From the NCBI RefSeq assembly GCF_949769195.1, contig NZ_OX458333.1:3167001-3231000 (forward strand): DNA of 64,000 nucleotides, written 5' to 3'. This DNA comes from Methylocaldum szegediense (GTDB lineage Bacteria; Pseudomonadota; Gammaproteobacteria; Methylococcales; Methylococcaceae). The notes beneath the pieces were generated by a model. The model was not told where the DNA came from. It saw nothing but the letters and a program-made list of their open reading frames with translations, and did not search any database. A program made the translations under genes and the position numbers. Below, in pieces: positions 47,216 through 54,210 of this stretch; within the stretch, counting starts at the first letter, position 1, and the number at the start of each line of letters is the position of its first letter.

Positions 47216-47250
47216 CCCGTATGGCGCGCAGGATCAGCGCGCCATACGGG
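47216..47250. repeat. 14-bp perfect hairpin at the edge of repeat family 2
   Basis: CCCGTATGGCGCGC (47216-47229) pairs perfectly with GCGCGCCATACGGG (47237-47250) around AGGATCA. It is followed by TGCCCTTTCTTT, which is not a clean T run. It directly abuts the repeat copy that starts near 47245. Confidence 0.7.
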
Positions 47251-47530
47251 TGCCCTTTCTTTGGGTTACTTTGGATTCGCACCTTCCCTGGTGCGAACCC
47301 TTCGGGCGCTCTCCGCGCGTCCAAATGTGTTCCCGACACATTTGTCTTTAGGCACGCAAAGACAAACTCGACAGGAGCGAGTTTGGACAGGCGGAGGCTG
47401 GCCCGAAGGGCTAACCTCAGGAATGGGGTTAGCAAAAGTAACTCGCCGGCGGGGCGAGACCCGCTTCAAACTTTAACTTGCTGCCGAAGGCAGCTTCCTT
47501 ATTCGGGTGCACATCAGAGATGAAAACGCT
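47245..47530 (+). repeat. dispersed repeat family 2, copy 2 (~290 bp)
   Basis: Contains CGCACCTTCCCTGGTGCGAA, AAAGACAAACTCGACAGG, CTCGCCGGCGGGGCGAGACC and GAGATGAAAACGCT. It resembles the 15.1-15.4 kb copy over its whole length, and the 45.97 and 52.0 kb copies over the last 100 bases. Frames across it end with VTRRRGETRFKL-like peptides that recur at each copy because of the DNA repeat, not because of a protein. Confidence 0.65.
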
Positions 47531-47582
47531 CCGACGTTTTCAACGACCTACGTGGCTTAAAACGACAAAAGCATTCCTGCCT

Positions 47583-48746
47583 CTAATCCGCGGGACGAAA
47601 ACGCCGCAGGCGGCGTACCGCCTCTCGCAGGATGGCGTCGTCCTTCGCAAAACAGAATCGGACGAGATGCTCGCCCTTGCCGCTGCGATAAAACGCGCTC
47701 CCGGGCACAGCGGCTACCCCGGTTTGCTCCAGGAGGGAAAGTGCGCCGGCCTTTGCGTTCGGATAGCCAAAGCGTCCGATGTCGGCTAGGACATAGTACG
47801 CGCCGCTCGGGACCGACGGCTCGATTCCGGCCGCCGCCAATCCTTCGCACAAGATGTCGCGCTTTTGCTGGTAGATGATCCGGAGTTGGTCGAAATACTC
47901 GGGCGAGGCCTGCAATCCTTCGAGGACGCCGTATTGCAAGGGCGTGGGGGCGCAGACGTAGGCGAGGTCGTTGACCAGGTTGATGGCGGCGGCCAAGGGT
48001 TCCGGGGCCACGGCGTAGCCCAGTCGCCAACCTGTGATACTGAACGTCTTGGAGAATCCAAAAATGCTGATGGTACGTTCCCGGAGGGAGCCGACAGTGG
48101 CCGGAGAGATGTGTTGCCGGCCGTCGTAGGTGATGTATTCATAGATTTCGTCCGTGATGACCAGCAGGTCGTGCTCGGCGGCGACGCGCTCCACGCGACG
48201 GATTTCCTCGTCGCTCAGCATCTTGCCGCTGGGATTCGACGGTGTGCAGAGAACGATCGCCCGCGTGTTGGGACGCACGGCGGCGCGCAAAGCCGCTTCC
48301 TCCAGCTCGAACGCGGGCTCTCGGAGCGTCAGGAAGTGAGGCTCCAGCCCGCACAGGCGGATGGTGTTGAGATGGTAGCCGTAATAGGGTTCCGGGAGCA
48401 GGATGCCGTCGCCGGGATTGAGTAGGGCGGTGAGGGCGGCGAAAAAAGCTCCGGTCGCACCATGAGTGACAATGATTTCCCGCTCGGGATCGGCTTCGAG
48501 GCCGTTGTCACAAAGGAGCTTGGCCGCGATCGCTAGGCGCAAATCGGCGATGCCTTCCGACTGGGAATAGCTGTTGCGATTGGCCGCGATCGCCTTGAAC
48601 GCTCCGTTCCGCACCGGCGCGGGAACAGGCAAATCGCCCAAGCCCTGGCCGAGATTGATGCCGCCCACCCGCTCGCACTCGCGGGTCATGAGGCGAATAT
48701 CGGAAGCCTGGAGGTCCGAGACGCGGCGGGAGAGCGGAAAATTCAT
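47583..48746 (-). CDS. class I/II PLP-dependent aminotransferase
   Basis: 387 residues. PLP-fold signatures: GQGLGDLPVP at the N-terminus, SEGIADLR, TPSNPSGKMLS (substrate carboxylate region), ITDEIYEYITYDG and the PLP lysine in FGFSKTFSITGWRLGY; the C-terminal Arg lies in HLVRFCFAKDD. It resembles the aspartate/methionine/kynurenine-type branch. It is the last gene of a minus-strand run fae, tauD-like, nitroreductase, def, aminotransferase, with only 12 bp between def and this gene. An amino-acid or taurine-like amine could be its substrate. Confidence 0.9.
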   Translation of the reverse strand: MNFPLSRRVSDLQASDIRLMTRECERVGGINLGQGLGDLPVPAPVRNGAFKAIAANRNSYSQSEGIADLRLAIAAKLLCDNGLEADPEREIIVTHGATGAFFAALTALLNPGDGILLPEPYYGYHLNTIRLCGLEPHFLTLREPAFELEEAALRAAVRPNTRAIVLCTPSNPSGKMLSDEEIRRVERVAAEHDLLVITDEIYEYITYDGRQHISPATVGSLRERTISIFGFSKTFSITGWRLGYAVAPEPLAAAINLVNDLAYVCAPTPLQYGVLEGLQASPEYFDQLRIIYQQKRDILCEGLAAAGIEPSVPSGAYYVLADIGRFGYPNAKAGALSLLEQTGVAAVPGSAFYRSGKGEHLVRFCFAKDDAILREAVRRLRRFRPAD

Positions 48747-48758
48747 GGCAGGCTCCGC

Positions 48759-49352
48759 TTATGGTGCCTCGGGCGCGACCACGCGATCGTCTCGATATCG
48801 ATCGTAATTCTCGAAAGTGCTGAAAGAACGCGAGTCCATGCGGTCCAGGTACAGCCGGCCGTGCAGATGATCGATCTCGTGCTGGAGAATGCGTGCGTAC
48901 CAGCCGCGGGCTTCGATAGTCCGTAGCTGGCCACGGTGATCCAGGCAGGTCACTCGCACCGACCGGGCCCGTTCGACCTTGGCCAGGAATCCGGCCACGC
49001 TCAGGCAGCCTTCGTAAAAGGTCGCCGTATCCTGGGAATATTCGACGATTTCCGGATTGACGATGACATGGAAGGGAATCGGCACTCGTTCCCGCACCGC
49101 GAGTTCTTCCTCGCTGAGTTTCCCGGTCTGGTATTCTTGCCGGTCCTCGATCACCGCCAGTTGCAGCGGCAGACCGACTTGGGGCGCGGCGAGGCCGACG
49201 CCCGGTACATCTCGGAGGGTTTCCCGCATGTGTTCGATCAAGTCCTGAATTTCCTTGCTCAGGATTTCTTCCGCGCTCAAAGGCCGGGCTCGCTGGCGCA
49301 ACACGGGTTCGCCAGCCTGGACGATTTTCAGCCGTAGAGAGAGATTCGACAT
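48759..49352 (-). CDS. def: peptide deformylase
   Basis: 197 residues from the ATG at 49352; the long open frame upstream is a shadow of the nitroreductase gene. All three family motifs are present: GVGLAAPQVG, YEGCLSVAG and LQHEIDHLHG (zinc ligands Cys, His, His). The start MSNLSLRLKIVQAGEPVLR is typical. Housekeeping def normally sits with fmt. This one is inside a metabolic operon, so it is probably a second, accessory copy. The C-terminus is slightly extended. Confidence 0.93.
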   Translation of the reverse strand: MSNLSLRLKIVQAGEPVLRQRARPLSAEEILSKEIQDLIEHMRETLRDVPGVGLAAPQVGLPLQLAVIEDRQEYQTGKLSEEELAVRERVPIPFHVIVNPEIVEYSQDTATFYEGCLSVAGFLAKVERARSVRVTCLDHRGQLRTIEARGWYARILQHEIDHLHGRLYLDRMDSRSFSTFENYDRYRDDRVVAPEAP

Positions 49353-49363
49353 GGCGATCCCTC

Positions 49364-50185
49364 TCAGCGCAGTTTGAAGCCAAGGGCGTTTACTGCTTCC
49401 TTGAGGCGGGCGCGGCTGGCGAGCTTTTCGGGACCGGACACGCGCCGGGCGGAATGCTCCGACCAGTCTCCGGGCGTCGCCATGTCTTGTTCGGCGTAGA
49501 ACGCTGCCATGATCCGGTCGTAACGACGAACGGCATCGTCCTGGCTTTCCAGGGTATAGGTTTCCCGATGCAGGACCGCGTCCTGAGGCAGGCGCGGTTT
49601 GATGGCCGGGGTGACCTGGGGGGCGGGGTAACCGACGACTAGGCCGAACACGGGAAACACGCTTTCCGGCAGATTCAGTTCGTCCGCGACTTTCTCGGGA
49701 TGATTTCGCAGGGCTCCGATGTAGACCGTGCCGAGCCCCAGAGATTCCGCCGCGATCACGGCGTTCTGCGCGGCCAGGGTAGCATCCACCGTGGCCATCA
49801 CGAACATCTCGAAATAATCGAGTCCCTCGGCAGGAATGTCCCGCTGCGCGGCGACCCGGCGCAGCCGCGCGAGGTCCGCCAGCCACGCCAAGAACAAGGG
49901 CGCCTGCCGGATATGGGCCTGGTCTCCGGCCAGAACCGAGAGTCGCTGCCGGCGTTCGGCATCCTCGACCGCCACTACGCTCCAAAGTTGCAGATTGGAC
50001 GAACTGGCGGCCGATTGCGCCGCTGCCACCAGGGTTTCCAGGGTGCCGGAGGGCAGCGGTTCGGACGAGTAGGCCCGTACCGAACGGTGCGACAAGAGTT
50101 TCTCCAAAACGGGATTCCAGCTGATGCCGGGAACGGTCTCCTCACGACCGTAACGGGCTTTGAGCAGGTTCAAGGCTTCGCTCAT
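49364..50185 (-). CDS. NfsA-like NADPH-dependent nitroreductase / flavin reductase
   Basis: 273 residues with the nitroreductase-fold signatures LLSHRSVRAYSSEPLP, AAQSAASSSNLQLWSVV, DATLAAQNAVIAAESLGLGTVYIGALRN and VFPVFGLVVGYP. It resembles the NfsA/Frp group, which use FMN and NADPH. In this setting it may act as an oxidoreductase supplying reduced flavin or reducing an imported organic compound. The gene starts 18 bp after the tauD-like stop and ends 11 bp before def, so all are in one operon. Confidence 0.9.
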   Translation of the reverse strand: MSEALNLLKARYGREETVPGISWNPVLEKLLSHRSVRAYSSEPLPSGTLETLVAAAQSAASSSNLQLWSVVAVEDAERRQRLSVLAGDQAHIRQAPLFLAWLADLARLRRVAAQRDIPAEGLDYFEMFVMATVDATLAAQNAVIAAESLGLGTVYIGALRNHPEKVADELNLPESVFPVFGLVVGYPAPQVTPAIKPRLPQDAVLHRETYTLESQDDAVRRYDRIMAAFYAEQDMATPGDWSEHSARRVSGPEKLASRARLKEAVNALGFKLR

Positions 50186-50203
50186 TATGTGTCCTCGTCG
50201 GTT

Positions 50204-51106
50204 TCAAAACGGCCGACCTCCGGCGAGACTGATGCGTTTCAAGACGCGCCGAAGCTCGGCAGGGAAAGCGGTCCGCGCGTGAGCCGTGGCTTGGTTGTCC
50301 CAGAACACGATGTCGCCCACGCTCCAGCGATGGCGATAGGCGAAGCGAGGATCCTCGAGATGCACGCGCAATCGTTCGATCAGCTCGGCGCCTTTCTCGG
50401 GAGGCCAGCCCACGACTTCCACCTCGGTATCGGTACTCAGATAAAGGAGTTTTCGGCCGCTGTCCGGATGGGTGCGCACCAGGGGATGCGGGAAGGCCTC
50501 GCTGATGGGCGGCGCGCTGGGGTCGAGGCGATATTTGGGACGCGGTTCGCCCGGTTTCCGCTTGAAAGGATTGTAGGTGATGAGTTGCAAACCGTCGATC
50601 TCGCGCTTGGTGTTTTCGTCCAAGGCATCGTACGCCAAGGCCAGGTTGAACCAGGTGGTATCGCCACCGATTTCGAGGACTTCCAGCGCGTAGAGCAAGG
50701 AAGCGCTGGACGGATAGGGCGTCCACTGATGGTCGATATGCGGGTGTAGTTCGCCGTTCCCGGTATAGCCGCCTTCGACGTTGGCGATGGGGACGATGTC
50801 AGGGGTCTTGCCTTCGGCGTCGGAAGCCAAAACCGGTATGTCTTTTGGCGGCACGAAGATGGCGCCGAAATAGGTGGCGAAGCGCAGGAATTCATCGTCT
50901 GTCAGGGTTTGCCCCTGAAAGATCAGGATGTGATGGTCGATGATGGCCTGCTTGAGCCGGAATATGGTCAAGGGGTCGACCGGGCGGCTGGCATCGATGC
51001 CGGTGACGAAGGCACCGAGAGCACCGCCGGTAGGCCGAATCGTGACGGATGGCTCGATGGAATGACTCTGACGGGTGTGAGTATGAAATTCGACTGCGGT
51101 GGACAT
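50204..51106 (-). CDS. TauD/TfdA family Fe(II)/2-oxoglutarate dioxygenase
   Basis: 300 residues, the usual length. The iron-binding facial triad is visible: HxD in HPHIDHQW near residue 121 and the distal His in NQATAHARTAFP near 280; the 2-oxoglutarate arginine is in RVLKRISLAG. The family hydroxylates carbons next to sulfonate or ether groups; TauD releases sulfite from taurine. In this island a sulfonate or alkyl-sulfate substrate is likely, but the sequence alone does not tell which. Its stop is 18 bp from the next gene; fae lies 96 bp upstream. Confidence 0.9.
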   Translation of the reverse strand: MSTAVEFHTHTRQSHSIEPSVTIRPTGGALGAFVTGIDASRPVDPLTIFRLKQAIIDHHILIFQGQTLTDDEFLRFATYFGAIFVPPKDIPVLASDAEGKTPDIVPIANVEGGYTGNGELHPHIDHQWTPYPSSASLLYALEVLEIGGDTTWFNLALAYDALDENTKREIDGLQLITYNPFKRKPGEPRPKYRLDPSAPPISEAFPHPLVRTHPDSGRKLLYLSTDTEVEVVGWPPEKGAELIERLRVHLEDPRFAYRHRWSVGDIVFWDNQATAHARTAFPAELRRVLKRISLAGGRPF

Positions 51107-51202
51107 GGGGTACTCCTGGGATGAATGGCGTGCTCCTCGGCAAAAGGAACCTGCCCGGAGGCAGGTGTCGAGAGGAGGAGCCGCATGCGGGAAACGTCGG
51201 GC

Positions 51203-51715
51203 TTATCGGTGTGCCTGGAACGGATGATCGACTGAACGCTTTCGCTCGATGACTTCGGCGACGCTGGGTTCGCCTTTCACGGCGCGTTTGATCGCCTCGC
51301 GAGTGGCGGCGTAGTTGTAGTCCTGGATCTTGTGGTCGTCTTCGGCCAGCCAATGGATGAACACGCCGACGGAAAGGAAGATGTCCTCGGCTTCGTCCGC
51401 GGGAATCGTGCCGTCCTCCACCGAATCGGCCACGGCCAGGGCGACGCCGCGTTGGGCCGGCCCGAACAACTGGGTCGCCTGCTTGCCGTTCTTGATGGTG
51501 ACCTTGTTGAACAGAATGGTATGCGGTTTGACCGCGAGATTCGGCGCGACCACGGCCAGCAGGGCAGTGAAGCCGTCCTTGTTGTTGACCAGTGCGTTGG
51601 CGAAAGCAGACTCGGCGGCGCTGCCGCGCGGTCCTAGGATAAGGTCGATATGGGCAACCTCGTTGCCTTCGCCGACCAGAGCTTCGCCGATCAAAAGCTT
51701 GTTGATTTTGCTCAC
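51203..51715 (-). CDS. fae: formaldehyde-activating enzyme
   Basis: 170 residues using GTG at 51715, where GAGGAA lies upstream and the protein starts [20 protein letters not shown]; an in-frame ATG at 51742 would add nine residues. Conserved His22 (EVAHIDLI) is the proposed catalytic residue. Further blocks: [45 protein letters not shown]. Fae condenses formaldehyde with tetrahydromethanopterin, the entry to methanotroph formaldehyde oxidation. Its place ahead of a TauD-like dioxygenase suggests capture of formaldehyde released from C1-sulfur compounds. Confidence 0.96.
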   Translation of the reverse strand: MSKINKLLIGEALVGEGNEVAHIDLILGPRGSAAESAFANALVNNKDGFTALLAVVAPNLAVKPHTILFNKVTIKNGKQATQLFGPAQRGVALAVADSVEDGTIPADEAEDIFLSVGVFIHWLAEDDHKIQDYNYAATREAIKRAVKGEPSVAEVIERKRSVDHPFQAHR

Positions 51716-52439
51716 GTCAAGTTCCTCGGATTGGAGAATCAATTAGGGTCGGAATGGCCGGTGCGCTCCGAAAACATGTCACTTGCGGAAATAACGACGG
51801 ACCGCGCGTGACGGAAGTACAACGCTGGAGCCGCCCTGGCGGATGAAAGACCCCAATCAGAAACCATGCCAGCGCGGAAGTGTCTGAATCGTGGGGGATT
51901 CTTGCCGTCCGCAGCTCGGCTGTGTTTACCTTTCAACAGCGCCTGTTTCGTCCTTGCTGGCGGGGCAGCAGAAGTTCGTGCGGATACGGTCCGCTACTAG
52001 AGCGTTTTCATCGCTGATGTACGCTGGAAAAGGAAGCTGCCTTTGGTAGCACGTGAGTTTGAAGCGGGTCTCGCCCCGCCGGCGAGTGACTTTTGCAAAC
52101 CCCTTGTGGGGCTGCGCCCACAAGTCCTGGGTGTCCTTCCCTGGACACCCGCTTGCCTCGGGAGCGCCAAGGCAAGCCCCTGGGGTTTGCCCTTCGGGCC
52201 AGCTCGTAGGGTGCGGTGAGGAACGAACCGCACCGATGCACCGCGAATGATGCGGTTCACTTCGTTCACCATATCCTACTTGTCGAAGCAGGAACGGAGT
52301 ACGTTTTTCGAGGCGTCCATAAGATTTTTCACGTGTTGGCAGGCGCCCTCGATATTCTTCATTTTCTTTGCCGCCGACCGGTACACTCTTTCTGTCGGTT
52401 GGCGCGAATTTCTTCCTGCAATCAAAGGTAACCACGCCC
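51716..52439. repeat. gap with dispersed repeat family 2, copy 3 (reverse, ~52001-52095)
   Basis: AGAGCGTTTTCATCGCTGAT begins at about 52001, followed by GGAAAAGGAAGCTGCCTTTG and GCGGGTCTCGCCCCGCCGGCG, the reverse complement of the copy at 47.4 kb. To its right, GGGTGTCCTTCCCTGGACACCC (52128-52149) is a hairpin in the extended repeat. No supported gene lies here. A GG/TTGC combination at 52141 is too poor a match (TGGACA) to call a sigma54 promoter. Confidence 0.6.
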
Positions 52440-53096
52440 ATGAAAAGCATCGTCATGAATCAGACGCTATACGACTACCTGCTTTCGGTGTCGCTTCGCG
52501 AACCGGACGTGTTGAGAGCGCTGCGCGAGGAGGCGGCGAGCCATTCCTATGGCGGTATGCAGATCGCGCCGGAACAGGGGCAGTTCATGGCGTTACTGGT
52601 GGAACTCGTCGGCGCGCGGAACGTGCTCGAAATCGGGGTGTTCACCGGATACAGTTCCACCCGTCTGGCTCTTGCCCTGCCGCCCGAGGGGCGCATTACG
52701 GCCTGTGATATCAACGAGGAATTTACGGCAACGGCGCGCCGTCATTGGCAGCGGGCCGGGGTTGAAGACAAGATCGATTTGCGGCTCGGCCCTGCGCTCG
52801 ACACCCTGGACGGGCTCATCGCCGAGGGGCGTGGCGGCACTTACGACCTGGCCTTCATCGATGCCGACAAGGAGAACTACGACGGGTATTACGAGCGGGC
52901 GCTACAACTCCTGCGTACGGGCGGGCTGGTCTTGATCGACAACGTCTTGTGGGGCGGCAAGGTCGCGGACCCGGCCATGAACGATGCCGATACCGCCGCC
53001 ATCCGGGCGCTGAATCAAAAACTTCACACCGACCCGCGCGTCTCGATCAGCCTGCTGCCTATCGCCGACGGCCTCACGCTCGCGCGGAAACGTTGA
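52440..53096 (+). CDS. O-methyltransferase family 3 (caffeoyl-CoA OMT-like)
   Basis: 218 residues from the ATG at 52440; an upstream extension to 52368 has no site. SAM-binding: VLEIGVFTGYSSTRLALAL; Asp ligands in ACDINEEF and FIDADKENYDGYYERAL; then GGLVLIDNVLWGGKVADP, the metal/substrate motif of this family. Bacterial relatives methylate catechol-type or other small acceptors. It has no clear partner: upstream is a repeat, and downstream is the convergent lipoprotein 2 gene. Confidence 0.92.
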   Translation: MKSIVMNQTLYDYLLSVSLREPDVLRALREEAASHSYGGMQIAPEQGQFMALLVELVGARNVLEIGVFTGYSSTRLALALPPEGRITACDINEEFTATARRHWQRAGVEDKIDLRLGPALDTLDGLIAEGRGGTYDLAFIDADKENYDGYYERALQLLRTGGLVLIDNVLWGGKVADPAMNDADTAAIRALNQKLHTDPRVSISLLPIADGLTLARKR

Positions 53097-53138
53097 TGGC
53101 GGACGAGCTGACCCGTATCCCGATACGGCGTACGACGT

Positions 53139-53801
53139 TTAACGGTCCGGGGTAAAGCGCAGGCTTTCGAAGGCCTTGGTCACCTCGTCCCAGGTTGCCG
53201 GTCTTGCGAACCGCGGCATCACTCGCACGGATCTTTCGTTGAAGAACATCTGAATCAACCTTCCGGGATCGTCGGGATGACGGCAGACGATGCCGTGATC
53301 GGAAAAGGCCAATTCGGGCTCCCGGAGTTGCGCCCCGTTGCGGGCAATCTGTAAGGCCTCGTACTTGGCGCAGACCGCATCGTGAAAGCGGTGCGGCTCG
53401 GTGTCCAGTTGTACCAGGGCGAGAAGAGACGATCCGGCATAGAAGGCTGGCGGACCGCCCATGCGTTTCGCCAGGAACCGTTCGACTCCGGCGGCGAAAT
53501 CCGAGTCGCTTTGGCGGGCAAGTTCCTCGGCGGGAAGCGTCCGGACGCCCAGCGAAGCCGTGATGACGGCGTCGGCCGGGCTACGTTGCGCGGTCTCCTC
53601 CGAGGCTTTCAGGAGCACGGTTTCGTCGTGCGTGCTTTTCACGACGTACCAGCCGGTGGTTTGCGGAAACGAAGCGGCGAATCCCTGGCCGTCAATTCGT
53701 CCGCCCATCGTTTCGGCGGGCTTCAACGCCCGATGGCTCGCACACCCCAAGATCGTGGAAGCCATACCGGCAACAAGCAGAAGTTTCGCGCTGATATGCA
53801 T
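53139..53801 (-). CDS. putative lipoprotein, paralogue 2
   Basis: 220 residues from the ATG at 53801, behind a perfect AAGGAGG. The signal peptide ends in the lipobox TILGC (Cys near residue 20). The domain matches paralogue 1 at 28725 in block order: DGQGFAASFP, then a strand-rich segment, ASLGVRTLPAEE, FHDAVCAKYEALQ, GIVCRHPDD and MFFNERSVRVMPRFA. It lies next to, and divergent from, the MFS-sulfatase operon. No function is known to me; an envelope-anchored accessory of organosulfur uptake is inferred. Confidence 0.78.
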   Translation of the reverse strand: MHISAKLLLVAGMASTILGCASHRALKPAETMGGRIDGQGFAASFPQTTGWYVVKSTHDETVLLKASEETAQRSPADAVITASLGVRTLPAEELARQSDSDFAAGVERFLAKRMGGPPAFYAGSSLLALVQLDTEPHRFHDAVCAKYEALQIARNGAQLREPELAFSDHGIVCRHPDDPGRLIQMFFNERSVRVMPRFARPATWDEVTKAFESLRFTPDR

Positions 53802-53879
53802 CCGTGCCTCCTTGCCGCGTAGCAGCGGCACTCTTTCCGCGCTTTTAAAAGTCAGACTGGTCCGACAGCTCGCGGTTCC

Positions 53880-54034
53880 TATTAACCCGGCCAACAAATA
53901 TCGGCCGGGTTGCCGGGGCAGGGATGCCCCGGCGCGGCAACAAGCCGCGTGAGCCCAGGCCGGGCGTGTACCGGCCTGGGCGTCGGCCCGTAAATATCAG
54001 GAGGGTATTTACGGGCCTGATTAATAACCGGGCG
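53880..54034. repeat. multi-hairpin dispersed repeat, copy B (~155 bp)
   Basis: The same five-hairpin architecture as 7350-7493. S1 AACCCGGCC 53884-53892 / GGCCGGGTT 53903-53911. S2 CCGGGGCA 53913-53920 / TGCCCCGG 53925-53932. S3 CGCGGC 53933-53938 / GCCGCG 53944-53949. S4 11-bp perfect 53953-53963 / 53971-53981. S5 12-bp perfect 53985-53996 / 54006-54017 with loop TCAGGAGGG. Stems are more perfect than in copy A, mostly through G-T to G-C changes. It sits just upstream of the sigma54-like promoter region of the MFS operon. Confidence 0.8.
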
Positions 54035-54073
54035 GTCTCGCCTGTCATTTCGGCAGCACGTCATCAGCAGCCG

Positions 54074-54091
54074 CTGTTGTACGGCCAACAG
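54074..54091. promoter_or_regulatory. candidate activator site upstream of the MFS operon
   Basis: A perfect inverted repeat CTGTTG-N6-CAACAG, 52 bp upstream of the sigma54-like -24 element. The same hexamers recur upstream of other sigma54 sites in the window, so this may be a binding site for the SfnR-type activator. Confidence 0.4.
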
Positions 54092-54142
54092 TCCCGAGCT
54101 TCTATCCTCCAATAAACCCGCGTAAGAACGTCGTTCCGCTTT

Positions 54143-54158
54143 TGGCACAGGCTCTGCA
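54143..54158 (+). promoter_or_regulatory. candidate sigma54 promoter for the MFS-sulfatase-cytochrome operon
   Basis: TGGCACAGGCTCTGCA is one of the two closest matches to the consensus in the window. The predicted start (about 54170) is roughly 40 bases ahead of the MFS ATG. Confidence 0.65.
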
Positions 54159-54210
54159 CACGGGGGAGACATCGACAACTCCGAGCTCAGACTTCTTGCC
54201 ATAGAACCTC

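Noticed and set aside
47168-47476. Frame ending in VTRRRGETRFKL, recurring at 15 and 52 kb
   Set aside because: Translation of dispersed repeat family 2. No start signals, and the frame is not preserved between copies.
52141-52156. TGGACACCCGCTTGCC as a ninth sigma54 promoter
   Set aside because: GG and GC spacing fits, but the -24 element is TGGACA rather than TGGCAY and it lies inside a dispersed repeat about 280 bp from the next gene.
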